64,000 nucleotides of DNA from Perognathus longimembris pacificus. Taxonomy: Eukaryota; Chordata; Mammalia; Rodentia; Heteromyidae. Position numbers and translations under genes: made by a program. The notes below the pieces were generated by a model, which saw only the letters and a list, made by a program, of their open reading frames with translations, was not told the DNA's origin and ran no database searches. The stretch spans positions 95,498,880-95,562,879 of the forward strand of contig NC_063162.1 of assembly GCF_023159225.1 (NCBI RefSeq), read 5' to 3'. Shown here piece after piece: positions 25,612-37,965 of this stretch (position 1 is the first letter of the stretch; the number at the start of each line of letters is the position of its first letter).

Positions 25612-25815
25612 ACAAGTTGAGCATAGCCTAGCAGGTCTAAGGACTCAACTACTTGGAGGCCTACGTAGGAAGATGCAGACTTGACGCAGAAACACAAGAC
25701 CCCACCTGCAAAAATAACTAAGGTAAAAAGCAATCAGGAAGTGTGCCTTAAATAGCAGAGTACTAGACCTAGCAAGCACTAGACCATGAATTTAAACCCC
25801 AGTGCTAGCAAATAA
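25612..25815 (+). mobile_element. 7SL/B1-like + Geo dimeric SINE, degenerate
   Basis: ACTCAACTACTTGGAGGCCT, CACAAGACCCCACCTGC and TAGCAGAGTACTAGACC, ending AATTTAAACCCCAGTGCTAG. Confidence 0.65.
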
Positions 25816-25974
25816 CAACAAAAACAATAATAACTAAAATGGTAATAATAATGAGTAAAATATTTCATATGTTTTAAATTAAGAGTTAAAAGTAAAATTA
25901 TTCAGTTAGTTATTATATCTCATCTCATCATTAATAATGTCTCTCTCGCTAAACCTATAGCTATAGATATCTAT

Positions 25975-26035
25975 ATCTTTTTCTATCAACTGTCTATATA
26001 TCTATCATCTATCTATCTGAATATCTATTGAAAAT
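25975..26035 (+). repeat. Degenerate (ATCT)n repeat
   Basis: Interrupted TATC/ATCT units. Confidence 0.75.
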
Positions 26036-26514
26036 GTGCCCATTTACATTGTGTGATAGACCTCTAAATTTATAAACATCCTTTGGAGAATAAATTGATA
26101 GTATCTTAAAGTTTAAGTATGTGAGTACCTTGTGATCTACTAACCCAATTCTAAAAGTCTATTCTAAAGGAAAACAATATACAAGAACCAATAACATACA
26201 ATTGTAAAGAATCTATTTGTTTAATTTCAAGGTGATCTATAACCAGAAAGGAACTATCAAAAATTTAAAGTTAAATGGTACTCACCCATATTTAAACCTT
26301 GCTGCTTTGAGTCTTCTGTTGTGAAAAGAGACAGTATAGAAACTATATGGAGGTAGATAAGGTTCAATGAGTTACGGAATACCACAGAAAACCAATGAAG
26401 AACAAATTGAAACTTCACAAGTAAATGGGAATTGAATAAAAGTGTTCATGTCAGCTCCATCTTCCAGGAAAGATTCAAAACTGCTGGAAGTTATATAAAA
26501 AGAAAGACTTACAT

Positions 26515-26735
26515 AGTTGGCACTGGTGGCTCACACCTGTAATCCTAGCTATTAGCAGGCTGAGATCTGAGGGTCATGGTCCAAAGCAAGCCTAGGCAGG
26601 AAGGTTTCAGATACTCTTTTCTTCAATTAACCACTAGAAAACCAGAAGGGTGCTGTGGCTCAAGTGGGAGAGTGCTAGCTTTAGCTGAAGAGCTCAGGGC
26701 CAATGCCCAGTCCCAGAGTTCAAGCCTCATGAACA
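26515..26735 (+). mobile_element. 7SL/B1-like + Geo dimeric SINE
   Basis: TTGGCACTGGTGGCTCACAC and CTGTAATCCTAGCTATTAGC (7SL-like), linker CTTCAATTAACCACTAGAAA, then GCTGTGGCTCAAGTGGGAGA (Geo). An (AAAT)n tail runs to about 26785. Confidence 0.88.
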
Positions 26736-26786
26736 AAAATATATAAATAAATACATAAGTAAATAAATAAATAAAAATAAATGAAA
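26736..26786 (+). repeat. (AAAT)n tail microsatellite
   Basis: AAAT units, with one CATAAGT interruption, directly after the SINE. Confidence 0.85.
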
Positions 26787-27322
26787 ATGTTACATTAGCC
26801 AAGTTTTTGTCTTGCAAGTAGAGTACAGAAAGAAACGATTATTTACTCCTTTTGTCTACTTCTTTTGATATAATTGAAAACAATCCGACTATGGATAATC
26901 ATTGAAACTGTCCATGATCATCCAAATGTATTTAGAAATTTCTAAACACATGTCATGCTGCTTAGCATTATCCTTCATATTGTTTCTTGCAACATAATAC
27001 ATACCTTTCCTCTTGTTCAATTGTTTGAATCATTATTCGAAATTGGGAGATTTAGTCAACTGCATTTGCTACTGTGATTTTTTTTTGCTTGTTTGATTCA
27101 TGCTTCCCTTTGTCTTTTCCTTTCATTAATTTATTCAACAATTTTATTTCATTTATTTATTATTACTGGGTATTCATTAAAGGTAAGGTGGAATTCATTT
27201 TGGAGACAAATGGCAAAATCAAATGACAAAAAGGCAAAATCAGTTCTCACTCAACATTTTTACAGCAGTAAAATAATAAATAATTTCAATTAAGAGTTTT
27301 CAGTTTAGAAATGCAAAATACT

Positions 27323-27405
27323 GCTGTGTACCTGGGACTCATGCCTCTAGTCTTAGCTACTCAGGAGGCTGAGATCTGAGGACTGCTGTTGGAAAGTGGT
27401 CCATC
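27323..27405 (+). mobile_element. 7SL/B1-like SINE left half, sense
   Basis: CTAGTCTTAGCTACTCAGGA then GGCTGAGATCTGAGGAC. The right half is missing. Confidence 0.7.
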
Positions 27406-27424
27406 ATCCCCCATTTTTTTAAAG

Positions 27425-27865
27425 CCAGTAGTGGAGCTTGAATTCACAGCCTCATAATTATTTTGCTGGAATTTTTCACTAACAACTGACATTTTGCCAC
27501 TTGAAGTATGCCTTTTAGCACAACAGTTTTCTGGTTAATTGCAGGCAAGAGTCTCAGATTTGTCTGTTCAGGCTGGCATTGAACCAAGATGCTCAAAACT
27601 CAGCCTCCTGGGCTGGGGATATGGCCTAGTGGCAAGAGTGCTTGCCTTGTATACATGAGACCCTGGGTTCGATTCCCCAGCACCACATATACAGAAAACG
27701 GCCAGAAGTGGCGCTGTGGCTCAAGTGGCAGAGTGCTAGCCTTGAGCAAGAAGAAGCCAGGGACAGTGCTCAGGCCCTGAGTCCAAGGCCCAGGACTGGC
27801 AAAAAAAAAACAAACTCAGCCTCCTAAGCAGCTCAAATTACAATATGAGCCACCATTGCCCAGCC
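27425..27865 (-). mobile_element. 7SL/B1-like + Geo SINE, antisense, split by a young SINE
   Basis: Antisense Geo-type half from 27425, linker TTCTGGTTAATTGCAGGC, and antisense 7SL-like half interrupted at 27609, resuming at 27826 with AAGCAGCTCAAATTACAATA. Confidence 0.75.
27610..27811 (+). mobile_element. IDL-Geo SINE, young, nested in an older SINE
   Basis: Near-consensus dimer. AAACTCAGCCTCCT duplicated at 27596-27609 and 27812-27825, a sequence belonging to the older host SINE. Confidence 0.96.
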
Positions 27866-30835
27866 ATTTAAAATCTCTTTAAATCCTGTTTTGTCCTGCT
27901 GTGTGACATACTATTTACTCATGTAACATAAATCACATTGCAAAGGGAAGAATATTGTGTCCATATCAGAGATGGAAAAGCTTAAGACAAAGAAAATAGT
28001 TATCCTGAGTGAAGATTATAGTTAAATAATTTAACAAAATAGTCCCTTTAGGGGTCATTACCTGATACTCATAAATGACATTGTTCAGCATATATTTATT
28101 AACCTCTGTTAATTAACATATACACAAACATATTTGAGTAATTAGGATTTACTAATGTAGAGCTTATTTGTTAGTAGAGTCATGAAGGAATTAATTTATT
28201 CTTTCCACTGATATTTTGATTGCTTTCTCCATTTCCTGAATAAGCATTACATCAGAGATTGGTGAATTCTAGTATATTAAAGAGAAAACATCACATACAT
28301 TTTATCTGACTGTGAATAGTGGAGATATTAAGAAGTAGTGTTTTAGGAAATTAACTTGTTTCACTTTAAAATGTTTGCCTGTTTATCTTATGATCTATTA
28401 TGATACTAAGTTAAATATACTTAATCTTCTAAAAATAAAAATATTTAGGACATATGTGAACAACTGTTGTACAGTTTTGTATTTCAAACACTGTATTGGG
28501 GTATAAATGCAAATTCACAAACACCTGCATTATCTGTTAATTTGATTTGTGGAAAATAAAACCTGTGACTTTTTGAAACAGACTTCAGTAGAAGTAGTAA
28601 CAGGACTTAGTGTTTTAAGCAGAGTTCATTTAAAACCAATTGAAGAGTTAAGCAAGCATGTTTCTTCTAGGTGAATCATCTTTAGAACTGTAGATACAGA
28701 AGATTTTGCAAAATTAAGACCTGTTAATTATTTCACTCATCTGCTACATGCCTGAGATTGAGTTTTAGGAGTTCATGGATTACCACCATGGAAATGATTC
28801 CGCTAACATAAATTTCATTTGGCTTGCTGACACCAATAGATCTTCAGCCACAAAATAGTGCTCATGTGAGCCCAATTCTGTTTTCCCTACATAGAGTATT
28901 GATTTGGTAGCAGCTGTTAATCATCTTAGTAAATTCCAATTTGGACACTCTTCAACAAAGAAGTCAGCACAATGAGCAAAATTAGGCTAAGGCATTATGA
29001 ATTGCACAGACTTCTGGAAAATTCCTTTCATTTTTACATAATTTATTGAGAAACAAATTAGTATCACACACAAAAGTGAAAGACAATATGATCATGAAGG
29101 CCTTCTCCAAATTAGTTATTCTGAAATCAGATTAGATCTATATGCATTGTGGAAATATTCCTCAAGTTCTCAAGAAATCTGACAAGACAAGTGGACTTTT
29201 ACTGCATTTTTTGTATCTTTCTATCAAATGGATATCTTCATGGCTATGATTTAAGATCCTTCAGCCTTAGTCAGTCACTAAGAGCCTCTTATTCTGCCAG
29301 TGTATGAAAAAATATGACTACATAACTTTCATAACCATAAATTTAGTGTTAGTGGAATAAATTACACACCAGAATTTCTTTGGTGATCAGCCCTTTCCAG
29401 GGGGAACATTTTCCTAAGCCTTTATTGAAAGTATAAAAGGACCATATTCACTGTACTAGTTAGTGATGTTTATAGACTGAGACGAAAGGTAGAATTTGGA
29501 GATAGGAGGGCTGATCTTGAAGACAAAATTGTTCTTTGAACATGGTTGATTTTTAATCGTAATTTCACTTTTGTTAATTTGATTGGTTTTGTTTGAAGCA
29601 GTACTGAAGTTTGAATTCTGGCTCTTGCTCTTACTAGTTAATTAGATTTTTCTTAGATTTAGCTCTTCCACTTTTTGGCTCAGGTACAGCCACATACTAT
29701 GTTTCTCCTAAATACATAATCTCTAAAAGCTATTCATAAAGGTTAAACCAAACTTTTTCAGGTCAAACCCAATGGATCTAAAGATAATTCTGCCATGTAA
29801 TAATGATCAATAGTTTTTATATGATTGCTAAGTGAGAATTGACTATACAATTGAAAAACTGAGGTACTGTTATAGAAAGCCATAGTTTTGAAACTTATGA
29901 CATTAGCCTCAAACTGGTATATACTGGAATATTTTATTGTGCCTGGAAAATCAACTGAACACCATAGTAGGTAGATGTTGCTTTAGTAAGACATTAGCTT
30001 CTGATAGAAGTTATTAATTCAAGAAAGGTTGAGTTTAGTAAACTATCAGTAACAAAAAGATCCTTAATCCTGAATACTTGATATTTACCCCAGAGCAATT
30101 TATTTTACACAATTTCAGCTACTTTCTTACAGCTGTATACTGTTTATATTCAGTTGGCTACACCATCTCAAATGCTTTGATAAGTAAGTATATTAAGAGA
30201 AAAAAATGGTTACAACCTATGAAATGAGGAGTAATTTGTAATAATGGGATTTCTTTCAAAAATATTGGTTCATACAAGAGCCAATAATTTAACTTCTTCC
30301 ACAATCAAAAAATTAAAAGTAGAATAGAACTCAATTGCTATTTTCATTATAGTAATAAATTTGTAAAGAAATTTCTCACATTATACACCTAATTGCTAAT
30401 ATTTTTCATTTTAGTTTTATTTGTACAATGAAATTATTCTGTATTTTTAAATGTTCATATATGGTGGGGGGGCAGTCATTGTTTTCTGGATTTCAGGAAA
30501 AAAATCTTTATCTTCATTTTGGCCAAGAAATTCTGATTCTTGAGATAAAATGCCTGACTTGATTTAAAATACTCAAATAAGACATCTTAAATACAATCTT
30601 TTATGTACAATCACGGGGAAAGAATAATAAGAATCTATGTTAGCTTTTATTTTGCATCTTAAAAAATTTGTCTGTTTATCTCCTATGTCCTTCTAACAAT
30701 CACCTTCTGAGTTGATTACAAAATTCTCTAAGCCAACATCTAACATCTAGATATCTTCTTGGCATTTCAGAAATCTCCAAAACAGGCCAAGGAATACTGC
30801 TTAGTTTATCTTTTTCTTTCTTTCTTTTTTTATTA
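27866..30835. other. Repeat-poor intron, about 3 kb
   Basis: No repeat family, long open frame or exon-like segment was recognised. Confidence 0.6.
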
Positions 30836-31025
30836 AATTGCCAGTCCTAGGGCTTTAACTCAGTCTGTGCTCTATATCTGAGCTTCTTTTGCTCAAGGCT
30901 AACACTCTACCATTTGAGCCACAGTGCCATCCGGCTTTTTTTGTCAATGTGGTACGGATGAATAGAACCTAGGGCTTTACGAATGCTAGACAAGCACTCT
31001 ACCACTAAGCCACATTTGCAGCCCC
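30836..31025 (-). mobile_element. IDL-Geo SINE, antisense, older
   Basis: TTGCCAGTCCTAGGGCTTTA, GCTCAAGGCTAACACTCTAC, then CTAAGCCACATTTGCAGCCC. More diverged than the young copies. Confidence 0.88.
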
Positions 31026-31106
31026 CTGAGATTATCTTTGATTTATTATTCCTAAGGCTTTAAATTTTTTTCTAGCTCCCCATTATCTGAGATTAGTTTC
31101 TCTATA

Positions 31107-31262
31107 TCTTCTGTCTCCTCTCTCTCTGTTTCTGTCTCCCTGTCTCTGTCTCTGTGTCTGTCTCTTCTGTCTGTCTCTGTCTCTGTCTCTGCCTCTGTCT
31201 GTCTCTCTCTCTTTCTCTCTCTCTCTCTCCCTCTCTCTTAATCTCTCTCTCCCCTCCCCCCC
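31107..31262 (-). repeat. Pyrimidine-rich CT/TCTG repeat
   Basis: CTCTGT and CTCTCT units for about 155 bp, ending in a C-rich run. All open frames across it are low-complexity artefacts. Confidence 0.92.
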
Positions 31263-33702
31263 TCTTCCATTCTTGATTCTCAGATTCTTGGCTGCTTCTA
31301 CCTTCCTGTGACTCCAGATTATGCATAAGAATTCCAAAATTTGTCTCACATTCTGGCTCTGGCTCAGCTTTAGCTTCTCCTCCAGAATCTGTCTGTGGTT
31401 CCTAAGATTCGATGTTTTGACTGTATTCCTTTCTTTTGACCAATATGATCTTTTAATTTCTCCCAAACATACTCACCCTTTGTTTCTTTGCTAGCAAAAA
31501 AAAAGCCAGCTTCTTTACATTTCGGAATAATTATCTCAGGCCTTGCTTTTCTCCAAAAGCTTTGGAACATCCTGAATTTTCCTTTACAACTTTACTGAAT
31601 AGTAATCATACCTCACACCTTATTTTCCATTATCTACTTATTGCTTTAACTTTCCTTTGCGTCTGAGACCTTGACATCATGAATGCTAATTATTTAAGTA
31701 TGTTTATCTCTTTACAGATTTCTTTAGCTCTCTCTCTTGCTTTCACTTAATTTAGAACTCTCATTGTTAATTCAGTAAACCATATCTATTTCACACCTAA
31801 AAAACTAAAAGTATCTATAAATACACACAGCATGTATATAAAATAATACTATCTTTTTAGACATTTCTATTAATCTCATAACATAACAATATAAAAGAAT
31901 GACCTAAGATATATTAAAGAATCCTTAATGTACATATATTTCTATACATTTATTTCATAGAAGAAAATCTTCCCCCACATGCTATAAATTCTAGTAGAAG
32001 TATGTCTTGATGTGAATGATTTTTAACAGAATCTTTACTTTTTATAGTCATTTCATTTCTGGGACATGTACCTTCCTAGTGTTCCATGGCTAATTTAATC
32101 TTACCTGGCTTTCACTGTCGTGAGCTTTTAATGATGAGACTCACAAAATGTATCTTAGCTAAGGATCTTTTTCACATTAAGGAAAGTCCTATCCTCTTGC
32201 TAAGAGCTGTAATGTGCCAAGTGACAATGATAAATGAGAGTGTGTTCCTGAAGATGTAATTAATCTGCAACAGGGTCAGAACACCTCCTTAGGTAAATGA
32301 AACTAAATCAGCTGTATAGTATATAATTAACTTACAACCATATTAGCCCAAGTGTAATATTATTCATTATATATGTAAGGTATTATTTTCTCCATAAGAA
32401 AGTTGTAATCTGCTAGCTAATGATTAACAATTCATCTTAATTCTTTAGTCATATTATCGTAATATAATTGTCATACATTTTCATTTTATTACATTCACCA
32501 TTTCCCTTTCAAAGGCAGAAATAAGTGTGTATCCTTTGTCTTCTATGTACAAAAATGAAGACCAAACCTTGAAAATTAATGCTTGCCTTTTTTAATGGTT
32601 AGATTAGTTTCCTCAATAATTTGGTACAGCAGGTTCATTGTGGATTCCTTGACAATGGAAAGGAATAATAAAAATATGGCAACTAAATAAATATTAAGCA
32701 AAAATTAGTGATACAACACTTGATCTGCATTGAGAAATTGTTAGCATAGAATATGCAAAAGAAACAGAAAAAGGGAAATTTTGACCTTTCGAATATATAT
32801 CCATCTATTTATTCTGTACTGGTCATCTTCTATTGAGCACTGAATTTATGGCAGATTCCAATACTTAATGATAGATAGGGATACTAGTTAGTGGGGGATA
32901 AAGGGTATTTGCATAAAAGTATGACAGTTTTAAACATACTCAAAAATAACTCTTGGAAGAAGGAGAAAATGAGATTCACCATAAATGAAAACTTATTTTC
33001 ATTAGAATTGCTTAGGAGTCTCATAACCCAAACCCAACTTTGGCTAGTGTGTAATTTAATTGAAATAAAATTATATAAACAAGAATTGTGCAGGACTACT
33101 TCTGGCTCAGATTGAATTGGGGAGTTTGAGGACACCCTCAAAAACATACTAATTATTCTGTCACTTGATTGGACGATCTTTGGCTGAATACTATTTGACC
33201 ATTATTTCCTGACATTTTCTGAATTCATTCCCAATTAACTAATTTTTCATTTTCTTACTTAAATAACTGTTTAAGTTTTAAAGAATACTAGTGGACTTGG
33301 GTTTTCTTTTGCCCACCCAGGACTCCTCCTCCCCTATTTCATAAATAGAACCCATTTACCCTGCGGGAATGTCTTTCCAGGTGGCAATATAGGCATCCAC
33401 GTTCCTTCCCATGCCATGTGCCTCCATCATCATGCCATCCCTACCACTCTTCTCTGGTCTAACTCAGGCTACTCAGTCTGATACCTTCTTAAAGGATGAC
33501 TGTGCAGATGGGGCTTCATGTACAAACAATTGCACAATCATCTGGCTTCATCCAACTAATTCACTGGTCTACTGCTCTAATCTTCAAATTTTTATCAATT
33601 TTGAGTGATGATTCTTAATTTTCATTTTGTACGAGGCTGCCCCACAGCTTGTTTCCCCACCAGGAGTGCAGTTCAAATTTATTTTTTGAGACTATCTTTA
33701 TT
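31263..33702. other. Intron without recognised repeat or gene
   Basis: Only a T-rich patch near 34 kb and single short open frames. A slightly GC-richer block at 33300-33560 has no assignment. Confidence 0.55.
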
Positions 33703-33714
33703 TCACCTTTATTT

Positions 33715-33919
33715 ATTTATTTATTCCAGTCCTGGGTCTTGAACTCATGGCCTGAGCACTGTCACTGGCTTCATTTTGCTCAAGGCTAGCACTCTACCAC
33801 TTGAGTACGAGCATGGCCACTTCCAGGCTTTTCTGTATATGTGGTGCTGAGAATAGAACCCAGGGCTTCATGCATGCTAGGCAAGCACTCTAACACTAAC
33901 TAGGCCACATTCCAAGCCC
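33715..33919 (-). mobile_element. IDL-Geo SINE, antisense
   Basis: (ATTT)n tail, then antisense Geo and ID monomers. TCACCTTTATTT duplicated at 33703-33714 and 33920-33931. Confidence 0.93.
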
Positions 33920-33931
33920 TCACCTTTATTT

Positions 33932-34732
33932 TCTTATTATAGACTTTTTGAATTTTTAATTGGTGCATAATAATACTTCTTTTTAAGGGACTACATTTCA
34001 CATTAAAGAATATACATGCAATGTGTAATGCTTGACCAGAATAACAAGATATCTAGGACTTGGCACTTTTATGTCTTGTTCAAGGGAGATGATCCCAAAC
34101 TTCTAATGAATTCATAAGAGATTGGTTGATATCCAGACCTTCTAGATGAAGAAATTCTCTTCTTCAGGAGGTGTTCAGAGTTTTTGGTGTTAGTTACTTC
34201 CACATGTCTTCTCAGTGGAGCTACAAATTCATAACCAAAATAACCTCAGACTTCTGTCCCCAGCACTCCTTAAAAATGGGTCAGGAGTACAATGACCAAA
34301 CATGTATTCCTAGAAAATGAAAGGAAAGGATTCTTGCAGGAGATCCTGATTTGTGGCAATTCTTAAATTATGTTCAGCAGATGCTGTGAATTTTGATTTT
34401 GAGACGTGTGGTGAAAGCTGTTGAAGCTTTGAGCCACATCTGTGGCAGACATTTAGTAATTTAGCACAGCCTTCTGGAAAGAAGCAGTTTTTTTGAAGGG
34501 GGTATACTTTCTATATCTGCACATTATTTTATTCTTCATAGAAGCTGAGGTTTAATCGACTTCTGTTTTGATAAATTTATCTCAACTTCACCTTTGCATG
34601 CAGCTGAGAATTCATTTTCTGTTCCAACAATAAATACTTCCCTTTTTTAATTTAATTTAATTTTTATCTTTGTTCTCTTTCTTGGCATACTTTGTCAAAC
34701 ACAGCTATTGGGAATCTGCATGTGTTGCTTCC
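33932..34732. other. Intron without recognised repeat or gene
   Basis: About 800 bp between two antisense SINEs with nothing identifiable. Confidence 0.55.
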
Positions 34733-34946
34733 TTCTTTTTTTTTTTTTTTTTGCCAGATCTGGGGCTTGAACTTAGGGCCTAGGCTCGGTCTCTGTCCCT
34801 GAGCCGCTTTATGCTCAAGGTTAACACTCTGCCACTTGAGCCACAGAGCCACTTCTAGCTTTTCTGCTTATGTGGTACTAAGCAATAGAACCCAGGGCTT
34901 TATGTATGATAGGCAGGCACTCTACTTCTAAGCCACATTCCCAGCC
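34733..34946 (-). mobile_element. IDL-Geo SINE, antisense, older
   Basis: T-run, TTGCCAGATCTGGGGCTTGA and AAGCCACATTCCCAGC. Imperfect duplications TGTTGCTTCC (34723-34732) and TGCTGCTTCC (34947-34956). Confidence 0.9.
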
Positions 34947-35344
34947 TGCTGCTTCCATTTTTATTGAACTTTTTGCACAGCTCAAAACACTTACATATAT
35001 AATTCACTGCTATTCTGCCCTGCCTACGTTCAACAAATAGACTCTTCTGTATTGCCTCTGACCACATCTTTTATTCTACACCAACTTACACCAATGTTGC
35101 TATGCCAAATTTTTCATTTTTTCTATTTTGTGAAATAAATTTTTTACAGCATCCCCCTGTAAGGTGTCACATTCTCAAAATTGGAGTGCATTAAAAGCAG
35201 CAGTAGAAGATACCTTATTCAACAAATGTTTTAGCATGTGCTGCCAGGACTCTCTTATCTACATCTTCCTCATTCACTGGATCATGGAGTTCTAGGTCAG
35301 CCTTGACAGATAAATTTATAACACTCAAACTCTCCTAAACCATG

Positions 35345-35886
35345 TAAAGGGGTACACACTTGTCATGGCAAGGTACATTGGATCCTAAGAATGGTGGGAT
35401 TGAGGTTCAAGCCAGGCACAAGAGTAAAGTTTGTGAGCCTCCATCTCTTTAGAAGGAAAAGACTCAATAGAATGTTCCTGTGATACAAATGAGGATAAGA
35501 AACAGAAAGTGGGGCTGGGGGTATGGCCTAGTGGCGAGAGAGCTTGCCTCCTATACATGAGGCCCTGGGTTCAATTCCCCAGCACTACATATACAGAAAA
35601 CGGCCAGAAGTGGCGCTGTGGCTCAAGTGGCAGAGTGCTAGCCTTGAGCAAAAAGGAAGCCAGGGACAGTGCTGAGGCCTTGAGTCCATGGCCCAGGAAT
35701 GGCCAAAAAAAAAAAAAGAAAGAAAAGAAAAAAGAAACAGAAAGTGGGTAGACTGTGGTTCTGGCTCACCAGAGCTGAAAGTGAGACTCTTCCTCAAAAA
35801 ACAACCAGTGGAAGAACAGGGGTAAGGGTGTGGTTCAAGTGGTACATGGCCAGTCTAACAAGCATAAGGTTCTTAGTTCAAACTCC

Positions 35887-35890
<4 letters not shown>
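35345..35890 (+). mobile_element. Old 7SL/B1-like + Geo SINE, split by a young SINE
   Basis: Before the insertion: GATTGAGGTTCAAGCCAGGC. After it: GGGTGTGGTTCAAGTGGTAC. Strongly diverged and followed by a CA microsatellite. Confidence 0.45.
35514..35731 (+). mobile_element. IDL-Geo SINE, young, nested
   Basis: Near-consensus dimer. AAGAAACAGAAAGTGGG duplicated at 35497-35513 and 35732-35748 (17 bp, exact). Confidence 0.95.
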
Positions 35891-35927
<37 letters not shown>

Positions 35928-36063
35928 CTATTTGTATGTATATATACAAACTCCAGAACTTCATAGAGAGAGAGAGAACTACATATATCTATATATACAT
36001 ATACCAACTCCAGTACTACATATATATATACACACACACACACACATATACACACAGAGAGAG
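35891..36063 (+). repeat. Compound CA/GA/TA microsatellite
   Basis: (CA)n at 35891-35925, then GA, TATA and CA blocks separated by repeated ACTCCAG-containing segments. Confidence 0.9.
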
Positions 36064-36894
36064 GTTTAACTCATAGTGGTATGCATGATTCTGATTTGGC
36101 TGCATTTCCCCATAGCAAATTACAAAGCCACTCATGATTTCTGATGGCTCCCAGAAGGAGAGAAACAGCTTTCATGACTTTCACACTAGAGGAAGAAACA
36201 GAAAAAACAAAACAAAATTTTAGAAAAATATGACAAAGAGTTGAAAACATTGGATACGTGAGGCAGATTGAAGAGGATTGTGAGAAAAATGGAGGAAGTA
36301 GTAGCAGGTAAGAAATTAGGAATACTTCAAAAATTTATTTTTAAAAAAGACATATTTGGCATCAATTTGAGGAAGCATCTGACAGTAAAAATCCAAGTGG
36401 GAGGGAATGAGAAGGAAAATTGACATTTGGGAGAAAGCCTAGAAAACAGAGAAAGAAAAGGAGTGACTTATAAGGAAAACAGTGTATTGGGCCTGGAAAG
36501 CAAAGATGGATTTTTATAAAAAAGAAAACAACCATGCTAAGGAATTTAACACCCTGTCCCAAAACAAAATGTCAGATGTTATTGTCATTACTATTTTCAA
36601 GATAATCAAAATTTTCACTACTCATGGAATTATAAATGAGACTGGTCTAATTTAGTTATTTTTTGTTTTCCATTAGACATTGAATGTTACATTATGTAGG
36701 TACAATGTCACAGGCTCATAAGAAAAAAATGATGTTACTGACATTGTTATTCTCAAAAAAGTGAATATATATGTACGTGTATATATATGCACTAATCATG
36801 TTTAAATTCCTAGGGAGCATATTTTCCATTATTTGAACAAAATTGTATTTTAATCTTATTTGTCCTACAAGCAATCTCTGTGTCTCTCTCTCTC

Positions 36895-36905
36895 TTTTGT
36901 GTGTT

Positions 36906-36936
<31 letters not shown>

Positions 36937-36992
36937 AAAAGACAGAGACAGAGACAGGGACAGACAGAGACAGAAAGATAAATGTATGTATG

Positions 36993-37048
<56 letters not shown>

Positions 37049-37072
37049 GTGTGTGAGAGGGAGAGAGAGAGC
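36895..37072 (+). repeat. Compound TG/GA/GACAGA/TA/GA microsatellite
   Basis: Ordered blocks: (TG)n, (GA)n, GACAGA units, (TA)n at about 36990-37012, then (GA)n to 37045 and more GA. Confidence 0.93.
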
Positions 37073-37076
37073 ATTC

Positions 37077-37295
37077 TGGGCTTGAACTCAGCACCTGGAC
37101 ACTATAGCTGAGCTTTTTTCCTCAAGGCTAATGCTTTACCATTAGACCAACAGGTTCACATTTGGCTTTTTGATAAGTAATCAGAGATAAGAAGCTCATG
37201 GACTTTCCTGCCCAGCTATCTTTGAACCATAATCCTCAGATCTCAGACTCTTGAGTAGCCAAGACTGCAGGCTTGAACCACTGATATCCAGCCCC
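37077..37295 (-). mobile_element. 7SL/B1-like + Geo dimeric SINE, antisense
   Basis: Antisense Geo-type (TGGGCTTGAACTCAGCACCT), linker, then GATCCTC-like AATCCTCAGATCTCAGACTC and TTGAACCACTGATATCCAGC. Confidence 0.82.
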
Positions 37296-37757
37296 ACTTA
37301 CATTATCTTTATAGATAATATTACAATGCTTATTAAGCATTGTCTCTCTTGATAGAATAATCTGCAAGGCTGACCAAAGCCATTCCTCCTCAAGGACCAT
37401 TTGTAAGCACAGTATCATAGACTTTGTATTGTGTAGTTCTTATTCGATGAGTATAGTTCATTCTTGCTTTTAGTGGCAGTGAGCCTAAAACAGGGAAAAT
37501 TCTTTTCTAAAAAGTTATCTTATCCATCAAGACCCTCCCCAAACCTGTCGTCCAGTTTTTCTGCTGTAGTTAGACAGCAAAGCATTGGATAATAGGGTAA
37601 CACAACAATGTTTTTAACTATCATGATATTCAAAAATTATGATGGAATTCCATAGAAATAAAAATGAGAATGAAGTATCAATGTAATGTGTTTAACAATG
37701 CCTGATAGTGAAATATTATTTAATGTACTTATGTGTTATCATTAAGAAATTACTGTT

Positions 37758-37965
37758 ACCAGGCCCCTCATGCTTTCACTCAGCTTTCTTGCTCAGATTT
37801 TATAATCTATCCCTTGAACCATGCCTCCAGTCAAGCATTTTTGCTGGTTAGTTGGTGATGAAGTCTTTCAAACTTTTGGTCCTGGCTATCTTTGAATTGA
37901 GATCCTCCAGGTATTAGCCTTCTAAGTATCTAGAATTATGGATATGAGCCATCAACACCCAACTC
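37758..37965 (-). mobile_element. 7SL/B1-like + Geo dimeric SINE, antisense, degenerate
   Basis: GGTTAGTTGGTGATGAAGTC linker and CTTTGAATTGAGATCCTCCA, ending ATGAGCCATCAACACCCA. Confidence 0.7.

Noticed and set aside
31083..31570. Arg/Glu/Asp-rich antisense open frames
   Set aside because: Mostly the CT/TCTG repeat read antisense; the non-repeat ends match nothing.
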